64,000 bases of DNA from Pseudomaricurvus sp965656525 (GCA_965656525.1 CBFHKY010000012.1:46572-110571); one strand, 5' to 3'. Shown: positions 37,541 to 47,209, counted from the first letter of the stretch. The notes: generated by a model not told the origin, from the sequence alone. Numbers and translations: made by a program.

Positions 37541-39205
37541 ATGGCACAATACGTCTATTCTATGAACAGGGTGAGCAAAATTGTTCCCCCTAAACGCGAA
37601 ATTCTAAAAGACATCTCGCTCTCCTTTTTCCCCGGCGCAAAAATCGGCGTTCTGGGCCTGAATGGCGCGGGTAAATCCACTTTGTTGCGCATCATGGCCG
37701 GCATCGATACAGACATCAGTGGTGAGGCGCGCCCGATGCCGGGCATAAAAGTGGGCTACTTGCCTCAGGAGCCACAACTCGACCCCGCCAAAGATGTGCG
37801 AGGCAATGTGGAAGACGGTTTGCGCGAAGCCATTGATGCCCTAGCAGCCCTAGATCAAGTGTACGCCGACTATGCCGAACCCGATGCCGACTTTGACGCG
37901 CTGGCCAAAAAACAGGGCGAACTGGAAGATATTATCCAAGCTTGGGATGCCCACAACCTGAACCATAAATTAGAGGCCGCTGCAGATTCTTTGCGTCTGC
38001 CGCCTTGGGATGCCGACGTCTCGAAGTTATCCGGTGGTGAGCGTCGCCGTGTCGCGTTGTGCCGTCTGCTACTGTCGCGCCCAGACATGCTGCTACTCGA
38101 TGAACCGACTAACCACTTGGATGCAGAATCCGTGTATTGGCTAGAACGTTTTCTGGTGGATTTTGCAGGCACAGTCGTGGCCATTACCCACGACCGTTAT
38201 TTTCTGGATAATGCCGCAGGCTGGATTCTGGAATTGGATCGCGGTCGCGGCATTCCTTACGAAGGCAACTACTCCAGTTGGCTGGAACAAAAAGAAGCCC
38301 GCCTTGAGCAGGAACAACGCACAGAATCGTCCCATTTAAAAGCCATGAAGGCCGAGTTGGAATGGGTGCGCCAAAACCCTAAAGGCCGCCAAGCCAAAAG
38401 TAAGGCCCGCCTTGCTCGCTTTGAAGAAATGCAATCGCAAGAATTTCAGCAGCGCAATGAAACCAACGAGATCTACATTCCTCCCGGTGAGCGCCTTGGT
38501 GATAAGGTCATCAACTTCCACAATGTGACCAAAAGCTTCGGTGATCGCGAACTGTATAATGGCCTAAGCTTTTCTATACCCAAAGGTGCGATCGTGGGGA
38601 TTGTCGGCGCCAATGGTGCGGGTAAATCCACCCTCTTTCGCCTGATTGCAGGCACAGAAACACCGGACGGCGGTGAAGTGGAGCTGGGCGAGACAGTCCA
38701 AGTGGCTTACGTAGAGCAAAGTCGCGAAAACCTAGATGACAGCAAAACGGTGTGGGAAGAGATTTCCGACGGCAACGATGTTCTAAAAATTGGCAATTAC
38801 GAGGTGAGTTCACGATCTTACGTGGGGCGCTTTAACTTCAAAGGGTCTGATCAGCAAAAGCGTGTAGGCGAACTGTCCGGCGGTGAACGTGGTCGGCTGC
38901 ATTTGGCACACACCCTAAAGCAAGGCGCCAATGTGCTACTGCTGGATGAACCTTCGAACGATCTAGACGTAGAAACCTTGCGCGCACTGGAAAATGCGAT
39001 CAACAACTTCCCCGGTTGTGCACTGGTTATTTCTCATGACCGCTGGTTCCTTGACCGCGTTGCGACACACATTCTAGCGTATGAGGACGATGGCACCATC
39101 GAGTTCTTCGAAGGCAGCTACACCGAATACCACGACGATCTGGTTAAGCGCAAAGGCAGCGATGCACAACCCAAGCGCTCGCAATACAAGAAGCTAAAAA
39201 CCTAA
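37541..39205 (+). CDS. ettA: Energy-dependent translational throttle protein EttA (ABC-F)
   Basis: A 554-residue soluble ABC-F ATPase that binds the ribosomal E site and gates the first peptide bond according to ATP/ADP level. There are two ABC domains: Walker A GLNGAGKST at 39-47 and GANGAGKST in the second half. Signatures are LSGGERRRVALCRLLL and LSGGERGRLHLAHTL, both followed by LLLDEP motifs. The linker (P-site tRNA-interaction motif) around KAELEWVRQNPKGRQAKSKA is typical. I start at ATG 37541 (MAQYVYSMNRVSK), which matches family starts and length (555 in Escherichia), not at the upstream ATG at 37496. Confidence 0.96.
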   Translation: MAQYVYSMNRVSKIVPPKREILKDISLSFFPGAKIGVLGLNGAGKSTLLRIMAGIDTDISGEARPMPGIKVGYLPQEPQLDPAKDVRGNVEDGLREAIDALAALDQVYADYAEPDADFDALAKKQGELEDIIQAWDAHNLNHKLEAAADSLRLPPWDADVSKLSGGERRRVALCRLLLSRPDMLLLDEPTNHLDAESVYWLERFLVDFAGTVVAITHDRYFLDNAAGWILELDRGRGIPYEGNYSSWLEQKEARLEQEQRTESSHLKAMKAELEWVRQNPKGRQAKSKARLARFEEMQSQEFQQRNETNEIYIPPGERLGDKVINFHNVTKSFGDRELYNGLSFSIPKGAIVGIVGANGAGKSTLFRLIAGTETPDGGEVELGETVQVAYVEQSRENLDDSKTVWEEISDGNDVLKIGNYEVSSRSYVGRFNFKGSDQQKRVGELSGGERGRLHLAHTLKQGANVLLLDEPSNDLDVETLRALENAINNFPGCALVISHDRWFLDRVATHILAYEDDGTIEFFEGSYTEYHDDLVKRKGSDAQPKRSQYKKLKT

Positions 39206-39223
39206 TTTCCTCTTCGATCAGCG

Positions 39224-39264
39224 ACACCACAAGCAACGAGCGAGATTTGTTGTTTGTGGTGTTT
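39224..39264 (+). terminator. Hairpin downstream of ettA
   Basis: ACACCACAA (39224-39232) pairs perfectly with TTGTGGTGT (39254-39262), with partial internal pairing CAAC/GTTG, followed by TT. It starts 19 bp after the ettA stop. The short T run lowers confidence. Confidence 0.5.
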
Positions 39265-39423
39265 GCCACCCACAATATCGATTGCTTTTGATTTACCTCA
39301 ACACAATGGCCTCCAACAACACCGATACTCCCCCTTAACTTGGCTCTCTCGCCACATCCATTGCACATTCAATAAACAGCAACAGCAATGCATCATTCAA
39401 ACCTGCTTGCTTGGGGAACCACC

Positions 39424-39723
39424 ATGACTCAACTTTACGCCCGCCAATCTCTGTGCCGCCGACAAAGCGAACTGGTCGAAAGCCTGACAACACTAGAGCA
39501 AAGCCTTCAAGGTAAGGCCGGTGTGGATGAGGAGTACAATGAGTTAGAAAGGCTAGCCGCATCCATGGCGAAAGAACTGGTTCACGTTAAACACGTTTTG
39601 CAGAAACTGGGAGGGCGCAGTTATGGCACTTGCGTCAATTGTGGCAAGCCGATTGGCCAGCAACGACTGAGGGCTTTTCCTGCCGCCGAAAGTTGTTTGC
39701 ACTGCGCCAGCCGCGCCCACTGA
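39424..39723 (+). CDS. DksA/TraR-type C4 zinc-finger protein
   Basis: A 99-residue protein with a helical N-terminal coiled-coil part and a C-terminal zinc finger (C70, C73, C91, C94; spacing CxxC-x17-CxxC). This is the architecture of short DksA-like proteins that insert into the RNA polymerase secondary channel. It lacks the length of true DksA (about 150), so it is a TraR/YbiI-sized relative whose effect on transcription is not known. The ATG at 39424 has GGGGA upstream at good spacing, so I reject the earlier ATG at 39388. It is convergent with folB. Confidence 0.8.
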   Translation: MTQLYARQSLCRRQSELVESLTTLEQSLQGKAGVDEEYNELERLAASMAKELVHVKHVLQKLGGRSYGTCVNCGKPIGQQRLRAFPAAESCLHCASRAH

Positions 39724-39750
39724 GCTGAGCCTACGCTAGCAAGTGAAGCT

Positions 39751-40107
39751 CTAGCGGTGCTCGCCGCGCTCAAGCACCAAGCCTACCGCCTTTGCTTGTG
39801 GCACTGCACCGGGCTTACTTAGCCGTAAACGCAGCCAGCTGACGGAAAATTCCTGCTGCACGATCTGACAGATTTGCTCAGCCATTGTTTCAATTAATTG
39901 AAATTGGCTACCACTCACGAACTCGATGAGCCGGTCGGCTACTGCTTTGTAGTTGAGCGCAAATTGAAGATCATCCGTAGCTGCAGCCTCGCGGTTATCC
40001 CAAGCCATCTCCACATCCAGAGATACCGTCTGTCTTACTTGGCGCTCCCAATCATAAACCCCAATGATGGTATCTATTTGCAGCGCCTCAATAAAAACCG
40101 TATCCAC
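39751..40107 (-). CDS. folB: Dihydroneopterin aldolase
   Basis: A 118-residue folate enzyme that cleaves 7,8-dihydroneopterin to 6-hydroxymethyl-7,8-dihydropterin and glycolaldehyde. The IGVYDWERQVRQ motif, the AWDNREAAATDDL segment, LIETMAEQI with the catalytic-region Glu, and LSKPGAVPQAKAVGLVLERG are conserved. I choose GTG 40107 (reading DTVFIEAL next), because GGAGG lies five bases before it and the family starts there. An ATG at 40119 overlaps that ribosome site. It follows tsaD closely; the plsY gene that usually separates them is missing. Confidence 0.93.
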   Translation of the reverse strand: MDTVFIEALQIDTIIGVYDWERQVRQTVSLDVEMAWDNREAAATDDLQFALNYKAVADRLIEFVSGSQFQLIETMAEQICQIVQQEFSVSWLRLRLSKPGAVPQAKAVGLVLERGEHR

Positions 40108-40134
40108 ACACACCTCCATTTTTTATGATCGAAC

Positions 40135-41163
40135 CTAAAGGGCTGGCAAAGTATCCAGTGGCCAACGGGGTGTTACCGTTACGGGCAGCTCAGCTCGCTG
40201 GCCAGCCAGCAAACGTTGTGCACCCGCGTAAGCAATCATCGCCCCATTATCGGTACAGAATTCATGGCGCGCGTAAAACACTTTTGCGTCAATTTTCGCC
40301 AATGCCTGCTCCAGCTTTTCACGCAACCGTGTATTGGCTGAAACACCGCCCGCAATAATCAGGGTGCTGTAGTCAACCTGCTGTAAAGCGCGTCGACACT
40401 TAATCACCAACGTATCCACCACGGCTTCTTGAAACGCACAGGCAATATCAGCACAGGTTTGCTCATCTGGCAGACCGTTTGCCTGTGCATGCTCAGCCAC
40501 AGTGTTCAGCGTATACGTTTTTAACCCACTGAAACTGAAATCCAATCCAGGGCGATCAACCATCGGCCGGGGAAACTTGAACCGTCCCACGTCACCTTGG
40601 TCAGCCAACTTTGCCACCTGAGGGCCGCCAGGGTAATCCAAATCCAACATTTTGGCCGCTTTATCAAAGGCCTCTCCTGCCGCATCGTCTAGGGATTCGC
40701 CCAAGAGCACATAGTCACCAAGGCCTTTTACTTGCACCAGTTGTGTGTGCCCACCAGAAACCAACAACGCTACAAAGGGGAACTTCGGTGGTTCTGGCTC
40801 TAACATTGGAGCTAGCAAGTGCCCTTCCATGTGATGCACACCTATGGCCGGCACTCCCCAACCGTACGCCAGTGAACGGCCAATACAGGCGCCCACCATT
40901 AGCGCTCCGACCAGACCTGGGCCAGAGGTATAGGCCACCGCATCGATATCCTGTTTACGCAAACCCGTGTCGGCCAACACTTCATTGATCAAAGGCAGTG
41001 TTTTACGCACGTGATCACGAGATGCCAGCTCAGGTACCACGCCGCCATATTCGCTGTGCACTGCTATCTGGCTGTACAGGCGATGCCCCAGCAAACCCTG
41101 CTCAGTGTCGTAAATAGCAATACCTGTTTCATCACAGGAAGTTTCAATACCCAACACGCGCAT
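40135..41163 (-). CDS. tsaD: tRNA N6-adenosine threonylcarbamoyltransferase TsaD
   Basis: A 342-residue essential enzyme that transfers threonylcarbamoyl to A37 of ANN-decoding tRNAs with TsaB and TsaE. The start MRVLGIETSCDETG, the metal-binding HHMEGH (H111 and H115), SGGHTQLV and GGVSANTRLREKL are all conserved. ATG 41163 is preceded by AAGG and matches family starts; an ATG at 41181 adds only six residues. It is divergent from rpsU, the standard gammaproteobacterial arrangement. Confidence 0.96.
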   Translation of the reverse strand: MRVLGIETSCDETGIAIYDTEQGLLGHRLYSQIAVHSEYGGVVPELASRDHVRKTLPLINEVLADTGLRKQDIDAVAYTSGPGLVGALMVGACIGRSLAYGWGVPAIGVHHMEGHLLAPMLEPEPPKFPFVALLVSGGHTQLVQVKGLGDYVLLGESLDDAAGEAFDKAAKMLDLDYPGGPQVAKLADQGDVGRFKFPRPMVDRPGLDFSFSGLKTYTLNTVAEHAQANGLPDEQTCADIACAFQEAVVDTLVIKCRRALQQVDYSTLIIAGGVSANTRLREKLEQALAKIDAKVFYARHEFCTDNGAMIAYAGAQRLLAGQRAELPVTVTPRWPLDTLPAL

Positions 41164-41351
41164 GTTGATTACCTTTTCCATGGCTCGGCGGCCACATTTG
41201 TTTTACGATTTGGTTAAATTCTCTGCCTAACGGCTCAAGAGCGTAGGCGCGCATCATATCAGCCCTTCAGCCCAGAGCCATGCCCAGCGGGCCAATTCAG
41301 CACTAATCTCATCATTCAGTAGGATTTTCTAGAAACCTGTTATGAACAGGC

Positions 41352-41380
41352 TTGCAGTCTTTGGGGTTCGTGTATACAAT
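41352..41380 (+). promoter_or_regulatory. Sigma-70 promoter of the rpsU-dnaG-rpoD operon
   Basis: TTGCAG (41352-41357), a 17-bp spacer and TACAAT (41375-41380), about 90 nt before rpsU. It is the best match in the tsaD-rpsU interval. Confidence 0.7.
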
Positions 41381-41478
41381 CTGCGCCCCTTAGATTATGA
41401 GAAACAGTTATCCCTGCAGCGACAGCAAAGTAGGCATAAATGCTTCTCCGGTGAATTGACAAATTAACAGGTAAACCG

Positions 41479-41694
41479 ATGCCTCAAGTAAAACTGAAAG
41501 AAAACGAACCATTTGATGTAGCCCTGCGTCGCTTCAAGCGCTCTTGTGAAAAAGCCGGCGTTCTTGCCGAAGTTCGTCGTCGTGAATTCTACGAGAAACC
41601 AACAACTGTACGTAAGCGTGCCGCTGCTGCTGCCGTTAAACGTCACGCCAAGAAAGTTCAGCGCGAGTCTCGCAAGTTCCAGCGTCTGTACTAA
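41479..41694 (+). CDS. rpsU: 30S ribosomal protein S21 (bS21)
   Basis: A 71-residue basic ribosomal protein that helps the 30S subunit bind mRNA. The sequence (MPQVKLKENEPFDVALRRFK at the start, then KRSCEKAGVL and the Arg/Lys-rich end) is the usual bS21. It is the first gene of the macromolecular synthesis operon, joining ribosome, primase and sigma factor synthesis. Confidence 0.97.
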   Translation: MPQVKLKENEPFDVALRRFKRSCEKAGVLAEVRRREFYEKPTTVRKRAAAAAVKRHAKKVQRESRKFQRLY

Positions 41695-41773
41695 GTTACA
41701 GGTCGCTCATTTACCCTTGCAGTTCACCTGATACCGTAGCTTGCCTACGGTTTTCTTGTGTGGAGAGAACACC

Positions 41774-42223
41774 ATGTCTACCGAATTAAAAGATCGCCTC
41801 AAAGACGCTATGAAAGCGGCCATGCGCGCCAAAGAAAAAGAGCGCTTGGGCACTATTCGTATGATCCAATCAGAGATCAAGCGTATTGAAGTAGACGAGC
41901 GAATTGAAGTAGACGACGCGCGATTGCTGGCCATTTTAGACAAAATGAACAAGCAGCGCCGCGACTCTGTCAGCCAATACGAAGCTGCCGATCGAGAAGA
42001 TCTTGCGGTTATCGAGCGCGCAGAAATGGCCGTTATTCAGGAGTTCCTCCCCACCGCACTGACCGAAGAAGAGCTAACAGCAATTGTTGCCCAAGCTATT
42101 TCCGACAGTGGTGCAGCCAGCGCCCAAGATATGGGCAAAGTGATGGCTCTGGTCAAGCCACAGGTACAGGGGCGTGCCGATATGGGTGCCATCAGCAAGC
42201 AGGTAAAATCGCAACTCAGCTGA
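41774..42223 (+). CDS. yqeY: GatB/YqeY domain-containing protein
   Basis: A 149-residue all-helical protein (ELKDRLKDAMKAAMRAKEKE, then RLGTIRMIQSEIKR, and a C-terminal DMGKVMALVKPQVQGRAD). It resembles the tail domain of the GatB amidotransferase subunit, which recognises tRNA. The role of free YqeY is not settled. ATG 41774 is preceded by GGAGAG; an upstream ATG at 41741 lacks support. It sits between rpsU and dnaG, as in Pseudomonas-type operons. Confidence 0.92.
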   Translation: MSTELKDRLKDAMKAAMRAKEKERLGTIRMIQSEIKRIEVDERIEVDDARLLAILDKMNKQRRDSVSQYEAADREDLAVIERAEMAVIQEFLPTALTEEELTAIVAQAISDSGAASAQDMGKVMALVKPQVQGRADMGAISKQVKSQLS

Positions 42224-42412
42224 TTTGGTGATTCCCAAAAAGCAGGGTTGGCAATTCTTACCACCTGCTGGCTATCATACAAACCTTTAACACCTGCTTT
42301 TTGCCGTTTGACCCCTTGGATCTACTGTGCTCGAAACAGCAAAGTCTGATTACAGGCAAACACTTTCTATTGCAGGCTACCGACTCCACAGAAAGGCCGC
42401 TACACTGTCGCG

Positions 42413-44473
42413 ATGGCAGGACTCATTCCCCAAACCTTTATTGACGATCTATTAGAACGCATCGATATTGTCGATGTGGTGGATCCGCGCGTCAAATTAA
42501 AAAAGAACGGCAAAAACTACAGCGCCTGCTGCCCGTTCCACGAAGAAAAAACCCCGTCATTCACCGTAAGTCCCGACAAACAGTTTTTTTATTGTTTTGG
42601 CTGCGGCGCCAGCGGCTCGGCTTTGAGCTTTATACTGGAATTTGATCGTGTCAGCTTTCCAGAAGCGGTAGACACTCTAGCGCGCATGGCGGGCGTAGAG
42701 GTTCCCCGAGAGGCTCGCGAAAACTCTCCGCAGCAAGATTACCGCAAACACCTTTACCGAATACTGGAACAGGCCGACGAGCACTTTCGTCAACAGTTGC
42801 GTCAAAGCCCCGCACGTCAACACGCCGTAAACTATCTGCAATCCCGAGGTCTATCGGGCGAAATCGCTCGGGATTTCGCCATTGGTTATGCCCCGCCTGG
42901 CTGGGATAATTTGCTAAAAACACTCGGCAACGATGACCAGCGCATTAAACAATTGAACGATGCTGGACTCCTGATTGAAAGGCCAGAGGATCAGCGGCGC
43001 TACGACCGTTTTCGCAATCGCATTATGTTCCCCATACGCGATAGCCGTGGCCGCGTCATCGGCTTTGGCGGCCGTGTACTCAGTCCAGACGACAAGCCTA
43101 AGTATTTAAACTCTCCAGAGACTCCTGTCTTTCATAAGGGCAAAGAACTTTACGGTCTTTTTGAAGCTCGAAAACATTACCGTGAGCTGCCACAACTCCT
43201 AGTGGTAGAAGGTTATATGGATGTTGTGGCCTTGGCTCAATTTGGCATCCACTACGCTGTAGCAACACTTGGAACGGCGTGCGGCGAAGACCATCTGACT
43301 TTAGCCTTCAAGCACACCCAAGAAGTGGTTTTTTGTTTCGATGGTGACAACGCCGGCCGCAAAGCGGCACGAAGAGCATTAGAAAATTGCCTAAGCTCTA
43401 TGAGAGATGGCCGACAAGTCAAATTTCTATTTCTACCCGACGGAGAAGACCCTGACTCACTGGTCCGCCAAGTAGGTGCTGAAAAATTTTCTCGCATGGT
43501 GGATCTCGCGGTACCACTGGAAGATTTCCTCTTCGACGCCATGGCTGACGGCATTGACATACGCTCAATGGAAGGTCGAGCTCGCTTCAGCAAAAAAGCC
43601 GCGCCGCTCTTGCATCGTTTGCCCAGCGGGGTATTCAAAGAACTGATGTTCGCCAGCCTTGCCAAACGTACAGGCTTAACTTTAAACACGTTAATGGAAT
43701 TGATCGAGCCTGAGCCAACCCCCAAAGCACCTCCAGCCCACGCAGAGCAAAAACCTCGGACTCCACCCTCAACAACGACAAACACTCCAGTGCCCCAACG
43801 TGAGGCCAAGCAGCACCTTGATCCGCCAGCGTACGCCTCTGAATCCTACGCCTTTAGCGACTACGACAACCATTACCCGGAGCTTACGCCCCAATCCACG
43901 GAGCCCGACCACTACGCCAGCGCCATAGCACCTAACAATACTGCACAACAACACCAAAGCCCCACAGCTAGCGCCGTCCACAAACCCATTACAGTCCATA
44001 GCGGCGCCATCAAACTGCCACCTAGCAAATTGCTGTGTGCCATGTTGCTACAACACCCCGAGCTGGCATTGGCCACCCCCGAATCCCTGCCCAACCTCGA
44101 AGACAGCAATAACGACGGCGACCTTAAAACATTTTTTGAACTGTTGTCTTTATTGCGCCAACGCCAAGGCTATAGCCTTCACCGGATTTTAGGACACTGG
44201 CGCGGCACTCGAGGAGAACAGGCCACATTAGATCTGGCAGAGCTGGCTGGTATTGAACTGATCAACGTTGCGCGTCTAGGCGGCTCCTATAACGCCAAGC
44301 AAGAATATTTAGATACTCTCACAATGCTAGAACATCGATACGGGCGTCAAAAGCAGTCGGCTGAGTTAGCGCAGTTTAACCGCAAGAACTTTAATGACCT
44401 GAGCGAAGCCGAAAAAGAAAAAATCAGAAACTTTTACGCAACCCAAGGCAAAAAACGCCCTCCTGATCATTAA
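42413..44473 (+). CDS. dnaG: DNA primase
   Basis: A 686-residue enzyme that makes RNA primers at the replication fork. The CHC2 zinc domain has C40, H43, C61 and C64. The RNA polymerase core follows, with a TOPRIM segment VVEGYMDVVALAQFGI near residue 265 and the FDGDNAGRKAA metal motif. A Pro/Thr/His-rich linker (about 435-525) is longer than in Escherichia (581 residues total). The C-terminal DnaB-binding domain closes the protein. It is the middle gene of the operon, 190 bp after yqeY. Confidence 0.96.
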   Translation: MAGLIPQTFIDDLLERIDIVDVVDPRVKLKKNGKNYSACCPFHEEKTPSFTVSPDKQFFYCFGCGASGSALSFILEFDRVSFPEAVDTLARMAGVEVPREARENSPQQDYRKHLYRILEQADEHFRQQLRQSPARQHAVNYLQSRGLSGEIARDFAIGYAPPGWDNLLKTLGNDDQRIKQLNDAGLLIERPEDQRRYDRFRNRIMFPIRDSRGRVIGFGGRVLSPDDKPKYLNSPETPVFHKGKELYGLFEARKHYRELPQLLVVEGYMDVVALAQFGIHYAVATLGTACGEDHLTLAFKHTQEVVFCFDGDNAGRKAARRALENCLSSMRDGRQVKFLFLPDGEDPDSLVRQVGAEKFSRMVDLAVPLEDFLFDAMADGIDIRSMEGRARFSKKAAPLLHRLPSGVFKELMFASLAKRTGLTLNTLMELIEPEPTPKAPPAHAEQKPRTPPSTTTNTPVPQREAKQHLDPPAYASESYAFSDYDNHYPELTPQSTEPDHYASAIAPNNTAQQHQSPTASAVHKPITVHSGAIKLPPSKLLCAMLLQHPELALATPESLPNLEDSNNDGDLKTFFELLSLLRQRQGYSLHRILGHWRGTRGEQATLDLAELAGIELINVARLGGSYNAKQEYLDTLTMLEHRYGRQKQSAELAQFNRKNFNDLSEAEKEKIRNFYATQGKKRPPDH

Positions 44474-44552
44474 GCAACCAACCTATGGAACAAATCCTGA
44501 GCAAAATGCTTCTAAAACATTGAATTTCTAGAAGCCAACACCATATATGGAC

Positions 44553-44558
44553 TATAAT
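44553..44558 (+). promoter_or_regulatory. Possible internal promoter before rpoD
   Basis: A perfect TATAAT lies 48 bp before the rpoD ATG, but without a recognisable -35 element. An internal promoter for rpoD is known in other species. Confidence 0.3.
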
Positions 44559-44605
44559 GTCTGGTTTCCGCCACCTCGCTTCATTACAGTTAAACAGGGC
44601 CTCGA

Positions 44606-46462
44606 ATGTCTGAAAGCCAACAGTCTCGCATCAAAGAGTTGATCGCTCGTGGTAAAGAACAGGGATACCTGACTTACTCCGAAGTCAACGATCACTTACC
44701 TGAAGATATTTCCGATCCGGATCAGGTTGAAGACATCATACAGATGATCAACGACATGGGTATCCAGGTGTTTGAAACCGCACCTGACGCCGATACCCTG
44801 CTGATGTCCGACGGTGATTCTTCAGCCGATGAAATCGCCGCAGCGGAAGCTGCTGCTGCATTGGCCGCTGTGGAAACCGAAGCTGGTCGCACCACAGACC
44901 CCGTTCGCATGTACATGCGTGAAATGGGTACTGTAGAGCTGCTGACTCGCGAAGGTGAAATCGCCATCGCCAAGCGTATCGAAGAAGGTACGCGCGAGCT
45001 GATGAATGCCATGTCATATTGGCCTGGATTAGTGCTCAATCTAGTTGAAGAGTTTAAGCTTGTCGAACAAGAAGAACGCCGTCTTCCAGACGTTATTGCT
45101 GGCTGGCTAGACCCCGCCGAGGACGTGATCCCCGGCCATATTGAAGCCGCCGCCAAAGCCAATAGCGCCGCCAATAAAAACGAGAGCGACGACGACAGCG
45201 ATGATGACGATAGCGACGGCGACGATGATGAAGAAGAAACCATTTCTGGGGTGGACCCAGAGGAAGCCAAAACGCGCTTCGGTGATCTTGAGAAATCCGC
45301 GCTCGCCGTTATTGCCACTCTGAAAAAACACGGCCGTGACAGCAAGCAAGCTAGCAAAGCTATGGAAGAGCAAGGCAACTTGTTCAAGTTCTTCAAACTC
45401 CCGCCTCGACAATTCGAACCCATGTACACCGCTGTTCGCGGTACACTGGATCGCGTCCGTGCGGAAGAGCGTCGTATCATGCAGCTGTGCATTCGCAAAG
45501 CGAAAATGCCCCGCAAAACCTTTATCAAAGAGTTTCCTGGTAATGAAACTGATGAAGATTGGATCCCGACCATCATCGGTAAAAAACGTGATTACTCTGA
45601 TGCACTAAGACCTGTTTGCGAAGAAATCTTACGTGCTCAGCGTCAGTTGCAACAGCTAGAAGAGGCTTCCGGTCTCGACTTGGCAAGCATCAAAGAAATC
45701 AACCGCCGCATGTCCATCGGCGAAGCCCGTGCCCGTCGAGCTAAAAAAGAAATGGTCGAAGCCAACCTGCGCCTGGTTATTTCTATCGCGAAGAAATACA
45801 CCAATCGTGGCCTACAGTTTTTGGACTTGATTCAAGAGGGCAACATCGGCCTTATGAAAGCCGTCGATAAGTTTGAATACCGTCGTGGATACAAGTTTTC
45901 AACCTACGCCACTTGGTGGATTCGTCAGGCCATTACTCGCTCTATTGCGGATCAGGCTCGCACCATTCGTATCCCTGTGCACATGATTGAAACCATCAAC
46001 AAGCTCAATCGCGTGAGCCGCCAAATGCTTCAGGAAATGGGTCGTGAACCCACACCAGAAGAACTGGGCGAGCGCATGGAAATGCCAGAAGACAAAGTGC
46101 GTAAAGTCTTGAAAATTGCCAAAGAGCCTATCTCTATGGAAACGCCTATCGGCGACGATGAAGATTCGCACTTGGGTGACTTTATTGAGGATGGCACCAT
46201 TGAGTCTCCCGTGGATTCAGCCACCGCACAAGGCCTGCATGAAGCAACTCGTGAAGTGCTAGCCGGCTTAACGGCACGAGAGGCCAAGGTGTTGCGTATG
46301 CGTTTCGGTATCAACATGAACACCGACCACACTCTGGAAGAAGTAGGCAAACAGTTTGACGTAACCCGCGAGCGGATTCGTCAGATAGAAGCTAAAGCGT
46401 TGCGCAAATTGCGCCACCCTACTCGCTCCGATCACTTACGTGGCTTTATCGACGAGCAGTAG
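44606..46462 (+). CDS. rpoD: RNA polymerase primary sigma factor sigma-70
   Basis: A 618-residue housekeeping sigma factor. Region 1.1 is at the N terminus. Region 1.2 begins with DPVRMYMREMGTVELLTREG. The non-conserved region contains an acidic run of Asp/Ser/Glu at about 192-212. Region 2 holds GLQFLDLIQEGNIGLMKAVD and the -10 recognition segment FSTYATWWIRQAITRSIADQ. Region 4.2 with TLEEVGKQFDVTRERIRQIE reads the -35 box. It is the last gene of the operon, followed by a perfect terminator. Confidence 0.98.
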   Translation: MSESQQSRIKELIARGKEQGYLTYSEVNDHLPEDISDPDQVEDIIQMINDMGIQVFETAPDADTLLMSDGDSSADEIAAAEAAAALAAVETEAGRTTDPVRMYMREMGTVELLTREGEIAIAKRIEEGTRELMNAMSYWPGLVLNLVEEFKLVEQEERRLPDVIAGWLDPAEDVIPGHIEAAAKANSAANKNESDDDSDDDDSDGDDDEEETISGVDPEEAKTRFGDLEKSALAVIATLKKHGRDSKQASKAMEEQGNLFKFFKLPPRQFEPMYTAVRGTLDRVRAEERRIMQLCIRKAKMPRKTFIKEFPGNETDEDWIPTIIGKKRDYSDALRPVCEEILRAQRQLQQLEEASGLDLASIKEINRRMSIGEARARRAKKEMVEANLRLVISIAKKYTNRGLQFLDLIQEGNIGLMKAVDKFEYRRGYKFSTYATWWIRQAITRSIADQARTIRIPVHMIETINKLNRVSRQMLQEMGREPTPEELGERMEMPEDKVRKVLKIAKEPISMETPIGDDEDSHLGDFIEDGTIESPVDSATAQGLHEATREVLAGLTAREAKVLRMRFGINMNTDHTLEEVGKQFDVTRERIRQIEAKALRKLRHPTRSDHLRGFIDEQ

Positions 46463-46481
46463 TCTTTAAACATCACGTCAT

Positions 46482-46511
46482 AAAAAAAGGGGGCATATGC
46501 CCCCTTTTTTT
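46482..46511 (+). terminator. Intrinsic terminator of the rpoD operon
   Basis: A7, GGGGG, CATATG, CCCCC and T7 form a fully palindromic hairpin (46482-46511), 20 bp after the rpoD stop. It works in both directions and also serves the convergent SMR gene. Confidence 0.95.
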
Positions 46512-46577
46512 ATGCTTATAAAAGCCGCTGACATGTTCTTGGCCCTCGCGAGGGGAGTAGCGTTTAATCGATGGGCT

Positions 46578-46910
46578 TTAATGACCACCTGACTTAGAAA
46601 ATACGTTAATAACTAACACCCCAATAATGATCAACACCATCCCCAATACCGCAGCCATATCAAGTTTTTGACCAAAAGCCCACCAGCCGACCACTGCAAT
46701 TAAAACAATCCCCAGACCAGCCCAAATAGCGTAGGCAATACCGATTGGTATCGTCTGTAGCGTCAGTGAAAAGAAATAAAATGAGATGACATAACTGACT
46801 ACCACAATCACACTGGGAATCAATCGGGTAAACCCAGCGCTGGACTGCAACGCTGTCGTACCTGTGACCTCGGCAATAATGGCGATGGCCAGAAAAAACC
46901 AGCCCTTCAT
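46578..46910 (-). CDS. Small multidrug resistance (SMR) transporter, EmrE type
   Basis: A 110-residue four-helix proton antiporter that works as an antiparallel dimer. The residues essential in EmrE occur at the same numbers: E14 in IIAEVTGTT, Y40, Y60 and W63 in GIAYAIWAG. The GFTRLIPS and GIVLIAVVGWWAFGQKLD segments also follow EmrE, so it belongs to the polyaromatic-cation (EmrE/QacE) branch more than to the guanidinium (Gdx/SugE) branch. Likely substrates are quaternary ammonium compounds or an osmolyte such as betaine or choline. It is a single gene. Confidence 0.9.
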   Translation of the reverse strand: MKGWFFLAIAIIAEVTGTTALQSSAGFTRLIPSVIVVVSYVISFYFFSLTLQTIPIGIAYAIWAGLGIVLIAVVGWWAFGQKLDMAAVLGMVLIIIGVLVINVFSKSGGH

Positions 46911-47180
46911 AATCTTACGCTCACTGAAAGCACTCCGAGTAAAGTCACTCAGACTAGCACGCCTTGTCTCCCAGCTGAAATTAAAGCTGACGGTTCAAGA
47001 AACTCACCATGCCAATACACACGCCAAAACAGATAAATACCGGCGTATCGATAAAGCTTTTAACAATAAACCTCGACCTTTAATGGCAAAATCACCGAAA
47101 CAACAAGGCTGTGAACACCGACTACAGAGGCACAAGTGAAGCCGTAAAACACCAATATACACAGGCAAAATAAGAACCAC

Positions 47181-47209
47181 TGGCAAGAAGCCACCGAGCG
47201 CTTTATAAT
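47181..47209 (+). promoter_or_regulatory. Promoter of the CAU tRNA gene
   Basis: A perfect TATAAT (47204-47209) with TGGCAA 17 bp upstream (47181-47186). The mature tRNA starts 85 bp later. The rest of 46911-47294 has only short frames without support. Confidence 0.55.

Noticed and set aside
44722..45576. 284-residue Ser-rich antisense frame over rpoD
   Set aside because: An antisense shadow of a highly conserved gene; the Ser-rich composition is a by-product of the codon pattern.
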